The notes beneath the pieces were generated by a model. That model was not told where the DNA came from and ran no database searches. It worked only from the letters and a program-made list of their open reading frames with translations. 37,764 bases of DNA from an uncultured Verrucomicrobiota bacterium (lineage in GTDB: Bacteria > Verrucomicrobiota > Verrucomicrobiia > Limisphaerales > UBA8199): the NCBI GenBank assembly GCA_903873945.1, contig CAIQQM010000214.1, positions 1 to 37,764 on the forward strand. The letters run 5' to 3'. Both the position numbers and the translations under genes were made by a program. This document shows positions 1-9,339 of the stretch, piece after piece (the first letter of the stretch is position 1; every line of letters begins with the position of its first letter).

Positions 1-3000
1 ATGCGTCCGTCACCACCACGCTGCTCGCCGTCGATGGCCCAAAATTCGTCACCCAAATCGTGTATACAAGGTTGCTCGTGGCCGACACCGTCCCATTGCC
101 GCTCTTCCATATCCCCACATCCGCCAGCGGCGTCACCGTGCAGGTGATCAGCGCACTTGCACAGCCGCCGCGACCGTCGCTGATGGTGTAGGTAATGGTA
201 GCCGGGCCGGTATTGGTTGGCGTGAAGGTAAGGTTTGTGCCGCCCGCATTGATCGTCACGATGCCATTGGCCGTCACCGCGTTGGTGATAATCAACGCAT
301 CACCGTAGAAGTTGGTGTCATTGATCAGCGGATAGATTTTGGTGGGCGTAAAATACAACGCCGAAGCCGTGTCGTTGACCGCAATCGGCTCGAGCCGATC
401 AAAGAAATCGTTCTTGTTTGTGACCAGGCCCGCGGTAATGACCAGCCCAATTTGGTTGTCGTTGGGAGGCCGCGTGTCTCCTGTGCTGTAGTAACCGTAG
501 AGATCGGATTCCCGAATGACGTAATTGCCAGGTGTGATGTCCTGGAACGTGTAAACGCCGTTGGTACCGGTGGTCGTGCTGGCTACGACCGGTTCGCCGT
601 TATCGGCCAGGCCATTCCCGTTGACGTCCTGCACCAGATCGAGCGAAACATTGCCGACACCGGGCTCGCCGACGTAATTCGTGCCGAAGCCGTTGGTGTC
701 GTTCCAAACTGTGCCGCTGATGGTCGCGTAAACGACGGGGTTGGGCAGATAATCGAAGAAGTTATTGTTCGCATTGGTCGACAAGGAGGTGATGTTGACA
801 GCGATGCGGTTGTTAACGGGAGCGGTGCTGATGAACCCGGGCAGGTCGGTTTCCACGATGACGTAATGCCCGATAGTCAGGTTCAGAAACTCGTAGTAAC
901 CAGTGGTATCGGTAGTGGTGATTTTCACCAGTGAGCCGTCCGCCGGATCGCCGTCGCCATTCGGGTCGGTGGAAAGCTGAACTGTAACACCGTCGAGACC
1001 GACGTCGCCAGCCGTCAGAGTGCCGCTCTGGTCCTTATCGTTGTAAACGAAGCCGGTGATTTTAGCCGCGCCGGTAACAAGATTCGTGACCGTGCTCGAT
1101 GAGGCCGGCACCGGATCGCCATTGCTGTCCACCGCGAAATCAACCGTGGCCGTGTTGAGCGCCGGATTCCCCGCGCCAACGACCTCCATGGTAATATCGT
1201 TGGTAATACTGGTGTTGGTGGCAAGCGGACCGGCACTGGCCAAGTTCGTCCAAAGCAAACTCCCCGACCCGCTACCGTTAGTCGGAATCGTAGAGGAGAC
1301 GTACAGCAAGTAACTATGGCTAAAGGTGTCCTCCATCGGCAAGGTCGGGATGGTTGTATTGCCGGTGTTCTTAACGATGATGCGGAAGGTGACGTTGCTG
1401 CCAATGTTCACGGGGCCATTGGTGGGAATGAGCAGAGTCTTGGTAACAACCAGCGCCGGTTTGGTAATGGACACACTGGCAGAACCGGTGCCGATAGTGG
1501 CACCGACGCTGGCAGTAGCTGAATTCGTCGCCGAAACCGCAGAAGCAATGGCCGTGAACGAAACGGAAATATTCGTCGTTTGGCCCGGCGTCAGCAAACC
1601 GAGATTGGTCCAAGTCAAGGCGGTAGCCGTCACGATATTCGGGGTCAGGCCGGCGGATTGGAAACTGAAGCTCGAGGAGGGGAAGTTGTCCGTCAACGAG
1701 ACATTGGTGAGCGTGGTGCTACCGACGTTAACGACCTGCAAGTTGAATTGCATTGTGTCTCCCACCAAAGCCTGGCCATTGACCGGAGAAATCAAGGTTT
1801 TGTTGACAGCCACGCCGGGGATGCCGGGCAGCGGCAAAATCGTGGCTGTGGCGCTGGATTGATCCGAGGAATCTTCCGGGTCCGTGTAAGACACCGTGAT
1901 GCTCGAGCCGACCGGCGCGAAAAGGATGCTGTTGTTTGACCCGCTGCCACCGTTCGTCTGGGTGGTAAGACAAGCGGTGAAAACACCCGTGTTTGTCCCG
2001 GTCTCGGTCAACAGCACCCGTTCAGAATCACCAACACTGCTGGTCACTGTGACATTGATATTCGTAATTCCCTCCGAGACCTTATCCAGATCGGTTACGC
2101 GCATGCAGACCGTCGAGTTGGCAGGGAACGCGTTTGTGGCCGGACCGTTATTGCCGCTCGTAAATTCGGTGGTGCTCGGTGTGCCGAGGTCGAGGAAGGT
2201 CAACGTGACACTGGTCACGGCAACATCCGTGATGCCTTCGGTGCCTTCGTTGGCGGTCATAGCCACGTTGTAGCCGCCAGTGGTCGCGCCGGTCTGCCAT
2301 GCGTACTCATAAGTTTTCGCACAGCCGGTGTTGGCCACCACATTGGCGTCAGTCAAGGTGGCATTGATATTGGCGGCCGGAATCGGCGCGGTAATGGCGA
2401 GGTTGAGACTGGTGATGTCGTAGCTGCCGAAAGGATCACTCACTGTGGCGCGCACATACAAAGGTGTGCCAGCCACCGGCGTCGTCACCAGATTGCCGCC
2501 CGGATATGGCGCGTCATAAACACCAAGGCTGGTGATTTGAATGACCGTCGTTGTTGGCAGCGTAATTTTGGACGGCGCGTTGGTGCTGTCATAATTAATC
2601 GTGTAGGTAACGCCGGACTGATTATTGGTGATTGTGCAAGCAAAAGCCTGACCCGCGACATTCGTAACCGCACTGGCAACGGTCCCGCTCCAGACAAGGG
2701 TGCCGACGGTGCTATTATAGATCGGGCTGGACAGAGTAAGAATGATGTTCGCGCCATATTTAAGTGTGGCAGTGATGGCGGGATTGGCGGGCATCGTGCC
2801 CACACCGCTGGTTACGGTAACATAATTAGTAATGGTAACCGTTCCGCCAGCCGGCATGACAAAATTCTGGCAGAAATTCGGGGTCTGATTGAAGGTAACC
2901 GTATTCGTGCCACCGCCTCCCCCTCCACTAGCCGGTTTGATGGGGACGGCCGCGATCGTCCATTGCTGACTATTCGAAGCGGTGTAAGTATTCGTAACCG

Positions 3001-6000
3001 AAGCTGCGCCCGGTTTTGTGCTGGCAGCCGCACCAGTGTAGTTGCCATTTGTGGCCCAAAGCTGGGTTTGACCAGCCCCGGGGCTAACGACCTGGGCGAC
3101 AAGGCCAACATCCCAATCGGCCGTGGAGAACACCAGTTCGCCGCTGGCCGAACTGACCGTTACGCTCGCGGTGGTGCCAGTGGCAGCCGAATTCGTCGCG
3201 GCTGCGCCTAACGGTGTCGTTTGGTTCACATTGGTGAACGTGGTGGCGCCGACAGACATGCTTGATGCGGAACCGGCGCTTACGACGACGTTGGTCGCGC
3301 CAGAAGGCGGATTAATTAGACTGTAGATGTAGGACCTCGCCGGAGAATTCGTGACGCTCGTGACCCGGGTCATGGCCACACCTCCGAAAGTGACCCCGGT
3401 CACCGGGCCGCCAGCCGGAGTGTCGGTTGCTTGTGTTGCCCCCACACCCACCGCCACCAGCAAGAGACGGTTCGGGCCGGTGCCAGGTGTGTGGGAAAGC
3501 GTCAGGCTAGTGCTATTCGCGATGAAACCCCTGCTCGTCGCAGCCGCGCCAATGGTAGATGATCCGCTGCTCCCCAACACCACACTTTGAACGGTATTGG
3601 TGCGCCCCGCAGCAACCGGGTCAACGCGATACAAGGTGTTGGTTGTCACCACCGAGCTCAAATAAAGCACTTTGCCAAGTGTGGGTGTTTGAATCATCGC
3701 CGAAGCGCTGGCGCTGTTGCCGTAAATGGGATCGGTAAAACTCACCGTCAACGTATCGCCCGCGGACACGTTTAGAGTGCCATCCTCTTGTGAAACCCCG
3801 GCAGAAAGCGAGGAGGGCAGGCCATTCGTGTTGCGGAACACGCCAGTATTGGGGCCGGTTTCGATCAGGGTAATAGTCTCAAAATCGCCGTCCGTAGCGT
3901 CGTAAACAACAACGGGAACCGTTTGCTGAGAACTGGAAGAAGTGTTGGCGCCCGGATCGGTGAGCGTAACGAAAATGTTGGCTCCGGCAGCATAGGAAGC
4001 CGCGGTTGTTCCGCCGGAATCAGTGAAGTTGATCGTTGAGGTGTTGGTGTTAGGCGTCAAGGTGTTGTCAGTTGATGCCGTCATGGCAGCCACGCCGACC
4101 CAGTTGCTGATGACGCCAGAACCAACAACCTTCGCCTGGTACCTAAAGGTACTTGTGCCCGCGCGAAGAATCACGGGAATGGTGTAGCCTGTTGGCGAGG
4201 ACAAGGGAAACGCCGGACCGGATACGTTGTCTGAAATCGGGGTGCCATTCAGAGTCGTGCTGTTGGTGACATAGCTCAAATTCGTCGGCGGCAGATCGAT
4301 CACCAAAGTGTTTCCCAAGGGCAAGAGCCCTTTGTTGTCCAACTCGACGGTGTATGCGAGCGTATCGCCAATGCTAAGCCCAACTGGCGGCACGTCCGTT
4401 ACGATGGTGGAAGTCTTGGTCAAAATCGGCACGGGGAAAGGCAACACCGTAGTGCCGGCATCAATATAGGGATTGCCGGGCGCGGCCACATCCGGGTCCT
4501 CTCCCCAAGCGGCACTAATCAAGGTGCCGTCGAGAGTGTAGACCCGCATGCCGGTTTGGTCTTTGCTTGGGTCGTAGATTTTCTGCGATTGCAGGGCAAC
4601 GAGATCATAGTTTGTATCGTATTTGTTGCCGTTGGGGTCCGTCAGCGGCCCATTGTGGTCGCCTTTGTAATCGACATAAATGCGCGTTGGGCCGATTGGC
4701 GTAACCCAGACCGGACTGCCGTCCTTAGTACCATCGCTGCTACCCGGAGCCCAGCCAACATCAGCCTCCGTGGTCAGGCCGCCGACTGGCAAAAGTGTGA
4801 AGCCCCAGTTGTAGGAGGTGTCCGCGGCGGGGTTGGCCCCCACAGTGCACAGGGCGTAAAATTTCGCCCCGCCCTGGCTCGTAAAGCCGGCTCCCGAACC
4901 CTTGGGCATTTGAAATTGGTAGGCGCTGCTGGTACCCGGCACAGAGAAACTGCCGGACCCGACGAGGGTATTGTAGGTGATCGTTATATTCGTTGGGTTC
5001 GGGTTGTAGAGATAGACAAAGGCTGGATTACCACTGGCTGACGTAGCCACGGGCGTGTAATAAGCACTGCTCCATTGCTCCACGGGATAGAGTGTGAACC
5101 AATCGGCGGCATAAGCTCCGCCCACATGACCGATGATCAGATCGGCCTGCACAGGCTTGCTCGCCACAACGCTTGCGCCGGTCTTAATACCGCCGTTGAC
5201 GAGATAGGATTCGCCCTGATTCAAAGTTACAGTCACAGGCGCCACAGGACCCGAGCCGTCCGTGTCAATCGTTACAGAAGTTCCATCCTGCGCTGCCATG
5301 ACGAACAGCCCGACGTATTTGAACAGGTTGTTGGTCAGGTCCTGACCAACCGGGCTGATGTAATTTGTGCCGTAATCAATCGTGGCAAGGACACTGACGG
5401 CGCCGGCGAAGACTGGCCCAGGACTGACGGGCCAACCCGCATGAGTAACCACGATAGCTTTGGTCGCAGCGATCCGGTCGCGTCCGTCATACAGGAAGGT
5501 GGACGGGTTACGCGGCAGGGGCACGGTATTGGTGAGCGTGATGATGGTGCCGGCCGGCAGTCCAAGGGGGTTGTGGGCAAATCCTGGAGGTATGCCGTGG
5601 GCGTCATTGCCATCACCCCAGATCTGGGTCGTTGATTGGGTTGGATGGCTTAGATCGATTTCGTAACCATCTTCCCACTGGTCATAGTAGATGACGGTAC
5701 CGTTTCCGGTGACGATGATTGAATAAGTCGAACTTTGCGCAGAACCTATCCCCCCCTCGATAGTCGACAGAGCCTGATAAATCTGCGCCTCCGGCATTGG
5801 CAAATAGAATTCCTGAACCAAAGCCGCAGCATTTGCCGCCATTGCCCAGAAGAGGAAGGCGCACGACGCGATGGCCAACCGGCATCGCAACAATCGCCGC
5901 GTTGCCATCGCCAGAAGCGACGCCATGCCATTCGATCGCGGCACTGCCGATAGTGTGTAGTCCAGTTTATTTCCCGAGCGCCGGGCCAAATTCGCAGCGC

Positions 6001-6037
6001 ATCGCGACTGCATCCATCTGATTAATGACATATTCAT
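1..6037 (-). CDS. giant adhesin-like surface protein, 3' end outside window
   Basis: The reading frame is open from an ATG at 6037 to the left edge, about 2012 codons with no stop that I found; the ORF track misses it because it has no stop in the window. Residues ~38-70 contain an Arg-rich stretch and a hydrophobic core ending in AMAANA, an export signal. MASLLAMATRR at 5926 is an alternative start that gives a more normal signal length. Residues ~85-460 resemble the IgGFc-binding-protein N-terminal domain (YYDQWEDGYEIDL, then a long beta-rich part). Later come DUF11-like repeats (residues ~530-645, ~1400-1650 and again at the edge), two ETGxNTGVF segments, two SdrD_B-like prealbumin folds (residues ~1660-1750 and ~1770-1870, e.g. 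GVYTFQDITPGNYVIRESD) and a tandem Ig-like segment beginning AVNDTAS. The role is inferred: a secreted or cell-surface adhesive or structural protein. No anchor or sorting signal can be seen because the C-terminus is missing. Confidence 0.9.
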   Translation of the reverse strand, partial: MNMSLIRWMQSRCAANLARRSGNKLDYTLSAVPRSNGMASLLAMATRRLLRCRLAIASCAFLFWAMAANAAALVQEFYLPMPEAQIYQALSTIEGGIGSAQSSTYSIIVTGNGTVIYYDQWEDGYEIDLSHPTQSTTQIWGDGNDAHGIPPGFAHNPLGLPAGTIITLTNTVPLPRNPSTFLYDGRDRIAATKAIVVTHAGWPVSPGPVFAGAVSVLATIDYGTNYISPVGQDLTNNLFKYVGLFVMAAQDGTSVTIDTDGSGPVAPVTVTLNQGESYLVNGGIKTGASVVASKPVQADLIIGHVGGAYAADWFTLYPVEQWSSAYYTPVATSASGNPAFVYLYNPNPTNITITYNTLVGSGSFSVPGTSSAYQFQMPKGSGAGFTSQGGAKFYALCTVGANPAADTSYNWGFTLLPVGGLTTEADVGWAPGSSDGTKDGSPVWVTPIGPTRIYVDYKGDHNGPLTDPNGNKYDTNYDLVALQSQKIYDPSKDQTGMRVYTLDGTLISAAWGEDPDVAAPGNPYIDAGTTVLPFPVPILTKTSTIVTDVPPVGLSIGDTLAYTVELDNKGLLPLGNTLVIDLPPTNLSYVTNSTTLNGTPISDNVSGPAFPLSSPTGYTIPVILRAGTSTFRYQAKVVGSGVISNWVGVAAMTASTDNTLTPNTNTSTINFTDSGGTTAASYAAGANIFVTLTDPGANTSSSSQQTVPVVVYDATDGDFETITLIETGPNTGVFRNTNGLPSSLSAGVSQEDGTLNVSAGDTLTVSFTDPIYGNSASASAMIQTPTLGKVLYLSSVVTTNTLYRVDPVAAGRTNTVQSVVLGSSGSSTIGAAATSRGFIANSTSLTLSHTPGTGPNRLLLVAVGVGATQATDTPAGGPVTGVTFGGVAMTRVTSVTNSPARSYIYSLINPPSGATNVVVSAGSASSMSVGATTFTNVNQTTPLGAAATNSAATGTTASVTVSSASGELVFSTADWDVGLVAQVVSPGAGQTQLWATNGNYTGAAASTKPGAASVTNTYTASNSQQWTIAAVPIKPASGGGGGGTNTVTFNQTPNFCQNFVMPAGGTVTITNYVTVTSGVGTMPANPAITATLKYGANIILTLSSPIYNSTVGTLVWSGTVASAVTNVAGQAFACTITNNQSGVTYTINYDSTNAPSKITLPTTTVIQITSLGVYDAPYPGGNLVTTPVAGTPLYVRATVSDPFGSYDITSLNLAITAPIPAANINATLTDANVVANTGCAKTYEYAWQTGATTGGYNVAMTANEGTEGITDVAVTSVTLTFLDLGTPSTTEFTSGNNGPATNAFPANSTVCMRVTDLDKVSEGITNINVTVTSSVGDSERVLLTETGTNTGVFTACLTTQTNGGSGSNNSILFAPVGSSITVSYTDPEDSSDQSSATATILPLPGIPGVAVNKTLISPVNGQALVGDTMQFNLQVVNVGSTTLTNVSLTDNFPSSSFSFQSAGLTPNIVTATALTWTNLGLLTPGQTTNISVSFTAIASAVSATNSATASVGATIGTGSASVSITKPALVVTKTLLIPTNGPVNIGSNVTFRIIVKNTGNTTIPTLPMEDTFSHSYLLYVSSTIPTNGSGSGSLLWTNLASAGPLATNTSITNDITMEVVGAGNPALNTATVDFAVDSNGDPVPASSSTVTNLVTGAAKITGFVYNDKDQSGTLTAGDVGLDGVTVQLSTDPNGDGDPADGSLVKITTTDTTGYYEFLNLTIGHYVIVETDLPGFISTAPVNNRIAVNITSLSTNANNNFFDYLPNPVVYATISGTVWNDTNGFGTNYVGEPGVGNVSLDLVQDVNGNGLADNGEPVVASTTTGTNGVYTFQDITPGNYVIRESDLYGYYSTGDTRPPNDNQIGLVITAGLVTNKNDFFDRLEPIAVNDTASALYFTPTKIYPLINDTNFYGDALIITNAVTANGIVTINAGGTNLTFTPTNTGPATITYTISDGRGGCASALITCTVTPLADVGIWKSGNGTVSATSNLVYTIWVTNFGPSTASSVVVTDA

Positions 6038-6612
6038 GCAAAGCTAAAACGGAACATCTCTGGAATGCTGCTTACTGTTGGTAGGCAGGGTATTACACGA
6101 TAGTGGAGATGGCTAGTATGAAATGCACACTAATTGGACAGTCGCACGCCACGCTTTTCCATAGAGCCGGTTTCATAAGTCCAAATTAGCAAAACACATC
6201 TTGATAATAAACAAGTCGCGATGACAGAAGAGGCTTATTAAACCAGTTCTAATGTTATCAGAGATCCGTCCTGATTTTGGACGGTTTTGTACTGTTGCGC
6301 ACCTCCGACACAGACCGGGATGTTCCGGCAGACAAATCGGTATGGGGGGTCAATGGTGCCAGCCTTTGAGACTGATCCATCGCGCGAGCATTGAGGTTGC
6401 GCCAAAGGCAACATCCCGTACCGGTCAAGGGAACGCGACCCTGGTTTTGCACACGAACTTCCGCCATGCTGCGCTTCGCTTTCCACATTGTGTTGTTAGT
6501 GTTTCCGGCTTTCTTTTTTTGACAGCCCCAGTTATCGCTCATCGGACGTGTGGCATCCTGGGTTTTGTGTTAGATTTGGACGTCTCATGGATATGCGAGA
6601 GAGAATTTTCGT
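6038..6612. other. 575-bp non-coding gap between divergent genes
   Basis: This gap must hold the promoters of the giant surface protein (leftward) and of the adenylating enzyme (rightward). The ORFs in it (for example 6252..6758 and 6258..6542) have no recognisable protein character and look accidental. The part from 6060 to 6260 is AT-rich. I see a TTGACA at 6519-6524 on the plus strand but no convincing -10 box 16-18 bp downstream, so no promoter is called. A terminator-like hairpin lies at 6266-6289 and is listed separately. Confidence 0.6.
6266..6289 (+). terminator. orphan rho-independent-type hairpin
   Basis: CCGTCC, a seven-base loop TGATTTT, then GGACGG followed by TTTTGT forms a short GC-rich stem with a U tract on the plus strand. 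No plus-strand gene precedes it in the window, because the upstream gene runs leftward. It may end a small untranslated RNA, insulate the divergent promoters, or be chance. Confidence 0.45.
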
Positions 6613-7890
6613 ATGCTTACAACGCCGGAACTGATGCGAGAATCGGCTCTGCCGTTTCGGCTGGGCAAAATGTTGCCCCGCTGGTTGCGCGATGTGCCCC
6701 TTTACCGGCACGCAAACGATGCGGCTGGTTTGAGCGCTGCCGCGGTATCGCTGGATGAACTGCGCCGGCTACCGCTGATCACCAAGCAGGATATCCGCCA
6801 TGAGTTTCCACACAATTTCCTCCGTGACGGAATGGCCATTGAGTCACTCCTCGATCGGGAGCTGGTGGAGCTCGAACACACTTCAGGCACATCCGAAGAG
6901 CGCACTCCTTTGCTGCTGGGACGCGGCTGGTGGGCGGAGCAGGAGGAGCGGGCTCTGCAGCTAAACTCGATGGTGGCCGGCATGCTGGACGATTACCCGA
7001 ACGCACGCCGGGTCACGATCAACTCACCGGTTTGCAGCGGTGACATCTGCTACTCCGGCATACCCTCGCGCACCGAGCGCATCGTCGGCAACGCGCTTTT
7101 TGCCAGCCTTTCCCGGTTTCCTTTCCTGTGGAGCAAAGCCGACCTGGAACGAATGGCAACGGAGGCGGCCGAATGGAAGCCGCAATTTCTCGACGTGGAC
7201 CCAGTTTACGGCGTGGCGTTTGCGCTTTACTGTGAACGGCACCATATCCGTTTGCCGTCGCTGCAATTCATCCTGTGCAGCTATGAGTTCGTGAGCGTGA
7301 CGCACCGGCGCATTCTCCAGCGGGCATTCGGCGTACCGGTGTTTAATCTCTACGGCTCGACCGAGACGGGGCATTTGCTGATGGAGACCCCCTGCGGCGA
7401 TATGCGCGCCAGCTTCGAGACCGCGTTCCTTGAGGTTCTGCATCCCAACCATCAGGGGGTTGGCGAACTTGCAGTAACAACTCTGACGAATGATTTCATG
7501 CCGCTCATCCGCTACCGCATCGGCGACCTGGTTGAACGGAACGAACAACCTTACCGCACAACTTTCGTCGTGCACGGTCGTGCTGTGGATGCATTTATCA
7601 CACCGGATGGCTTGCGAGTCACGACGTGGCAGGTGGACCAATGCCTGGCGGACCTCCCGGGCCTCGCGCACTACCAGCTGATGGAGAGAGGTTCGGGCAA
7701 ATGGTTGTTCCGCTATGTGCCCGACGTCCGCGCTCCCGGCTCAACAGAAACTGAAGAAGTTCGGTGCCGGCTCCAGCGGCTGCTGGGAATTGCATCGGGA
7801 TTGGAGATTCAAGAGACGGATTTGCTGATGCCGGAAAGTTCTGGAAAGTTCCGGCTGGGTTATCCCGCTGTGCGGCGGGCAAATCGCTGA
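6613..7890 (+). CDS. PaaK/CapK-like adenylate-forming enzyme (ANL superfamily)
   Basis: A 425-residue protein resembling the phenylacetate-CoA ligase / CapK branch of AMP-forming ligases, which activate a carboxylic acid as an acyl-adenylate. The visible family motifs, in order, are the Thr/Ser/Gly-rich loop near residue 90 (HTSGTSEERTP), the adenylate-binding FNLYGSTETG near residue 245, the YRIGD hinge motif near residue 297 and HGRAVDAF shortly after. The C-terminal part ends with SSGKFRLGYP, resembling the lysine-bearing end of the family. The phosphate loop is SGTSEER rather than the usual SGTTG, which may change activity. The start is supported by GAGAGAG about 10 bases upstream. The gene stands alone, convergent with the response regulator, so its substrate cannot be inferred. 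Confidence 0.75.
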   Translation: MLTTPELMRESALPFRLGKMLPRWLRDVPLYRHANDAAGLSAAAVSLDELRRLPLITKQDIRHEFPHNFLRDGMAIESLLDRELVELEHTSGTSEERTPLLLGRGWWAEQEERALQLNSMVAGMLDDYPNARRVTINSPVCSGDICYSGIPSRTERIVGNALFASLSRFPFLWSKADLERMATEAAEWKPQFLDVDPVYGVAFALYCERHHIRLPSLQFILCSYEFVSVTHRRILQRAFGVPVFNLYGSTETGHLLMETPCGDMRASFETAFLEVLHPNHQGVGELAVTTLTNDFMPLIRYRIGDLVERNEQPYRTTFVVHGRAVDAFITPDGLRVTTWQVDQCLADLPGLAHYQLMERGSGKWLFRYVPDVRAPGSTETEEVRCRLQRLLGIASGLEIQETDLLMPESSGKFRLGYPAVRRANR

Positions 7891-7891
7891 C

Positions 7892-7914
7892 GCCGGTGTT
7901 TGGGAGCCACCGGC
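7892..7914. terminator. hairpin between convergent genes
   Basis: GCCGGTG, a nine-base spacer, then CACCGGC forms a 7-bp GC-rich stem just after the stop of the adenylating enzyme and just beyond the stop of the convergent response regulator. There is no clear U tract on either side. A bidirectional transcription barrier is plausible from its position but not proven. Confidence 0.45.
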
Positions 7915-7933
7915 AACTCGCGTGTGGAGCAGT

Positions 7934-9307
7934 TTACGCGGGATCAACTTCGTAACCTTCTTCCCGGAAGCGCTGGAGTTTATAAATCAGCGCCCGGCGG
8001 CTGATGCCGAGGGCTTTCGCCGTTTCGGTCCGATTGAAGTTGTGCTTGCGGAGGGCCTGGAAAATTGCCTGGCGCTCAATCTCCCCCAACCTCTGCGCAT
8101 CGGCTGGTTCCGCAGCGGGCAATAATTCCGCGGGTCCACGCGCTCTCGCCGGCAGATGCTCAGGAAGAATCAGGTCGCCCATGGACAGCAACGTCGCACG
8201 TTCCATTGCGTTCCGCAGCTCACGGACATTCCCGGGCCAGGAGTAGCGAGCCAGGCAATCGACGACCGCAGAGGAGAAGCGCGCTTTTCCGTGCGTGAGC
8301 TCGGCCACAAACGCATTGGCCAGCGGCAGGATATCTTCCGGCCGCTCACGCAAGGCGGGAATGTTGAGTTCAACAACATTCAGCCGGTAGAACAGGTCTT
8401 CGCGGAAACGGCCGGCCTTGACTTCATCTTCAAGGTTGCGGTTCGTAGCCGCCAGGATGCGGGCGTTGGTTTGGATGACATTGTTGGAGCCGACCCGGTT
8501 GAAGCGTCCCTCCTGAGTCACCCGAAGCAGCTTGGCCTGGAGCGGAGGAGACATGTCGGCGATCTCATCCAGGAAGATGGAACCGCCATTGGCCAATTCA
8601 AAACGACCGATCCGCTGAGCCACCGCGCCGGTGAAGGCTCCTTTCTCGTGGCCAAAGAGTTCGCTTTCCAACAAAGTTTCAGGGATGGCGGCGCAATTAA
8701 CTTTTACCAACGGGCCGGACGAGCGGAAACTCCACGCGTGGATCACATCGGCCAGGACTTCCTTGCCAACGCCGCTTTCGCCCGTGATTAAAACGCGGCT
8801 CTCGGAGGGTGCGATCAATGAGGCGTCGTGCAACACAGCCTGCATTAGCGGACTTTTCGCCACCACGTGGCCGGGCAGAGGTTTCTCCGCCTCGAACTTT
8901 ACCGGGGTGACGGTCGTCATGCCGGTCGCCTGCTGGACCGTGGCGAGCAGTTCATCGAGGTCAATCGGTTTCGCGAGGTAATTGAGGGCACCATCGCGCA
9001 TGGCCCCCACAGCCTCCCGGATATCGGCGTAAGCCGTCACGAGCAGGACCGGCAGGACGGCGTGCTCCTGACGCGCACGGCGCAGGGTTTCCAAGCCAGA
9101 CATTCCCGGCATGCGCACGTCGGAGATCATCATGCTGATATCCTGACCACGAAGGGTTTCCAACGCCTGCTCACCCGAGTTCACAGGCACGGTGTGGAAG
9201 CCCTGACTGCGCAGGAATGAATCCAGCAGGCTCCGTTGGCCGGGGTCGTCATCCACGATCAGAATGCGTGGCGCCCTTAAACCATTCTTGCGAGGTTCGG
9301 ACGGCAT
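7934..9307 (-). CDS. NtrC-family sigma-54-dependent response regulator
   Basis: 457 residues with the classical three-domain layout. The receiver domain spans residues ~13-125, with the acidic pocket at D19-D21, phospho-acceptor D63 (SDVRMPG) and K113 (LAKPID). An AAA+ sigma-54 activation domain spans ~145-385, with Walker A GESGVGKE at ~176-183, the sigma-54-contacting GAFTGA loop at 223-228 and LDEIADM as Walker B. A Fis-type helix-turn-helix lies at ~412-450 (RTETAKALGISRRALIYKL). It is the last gene of the long minus-strand run, and the sensor kinase four genes upstream is the obvious partner. Having an intact GAFTGA, it should activate sigma-54 promoters; one with matching enhancer-like palindromes lies at the head of this gene run (27004-27110). 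The kinase-regulator pairing and the target are inferred from context. Confidence 0.95.
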   Translation of the reverse strand: MPSEPRKNGLRAPRILIVDDDPGQRSLLDSFLRSQGFHTVPVNSGEQALETLRGQDISMMISDVRMPGMSGLETLRRARQEHAVLPVLLVTAYADIREAVGAMRDGALNYLAKPIDLDELLATVQQATGMTTVTPVKFEAEKPLPGHVVAKSPLMQAVLHDASLIAPSESRVLITGESGVGKEVLADVIHAWSFRSSGPLVKVNCAAIPETLLESELFGHEKGAFTGAVAQRIGRFELANGGSIFLDEIADMSPPLQAKLLRVTQEGRFNRVGSNNVIQTNARILAATNRNLEDEVKAGRFREDLFYRLNVVELNIPALRERPEDILPLANAFVAELTHGKARFSSAVVDCLARYSWPGNVRELRNAMERATLLSMGDLILPEHLPARARGPAELLPAAEPADAQRLGEIERQAIFQALRKHNFNRTETAKALGISRRALIYKLQRFREEGYEVDPA

Positions 9308-9339
9308 GCGGCCATGCTATCCGAAGGGGCCGGAGCGAT

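Noticed and set aside
6519-6547. TTGACA as -35 of the adenylating-enzyme promoter
   Set aside because: The base run 17 bp downstream (TCGGAC) does not resemble a -10 box.
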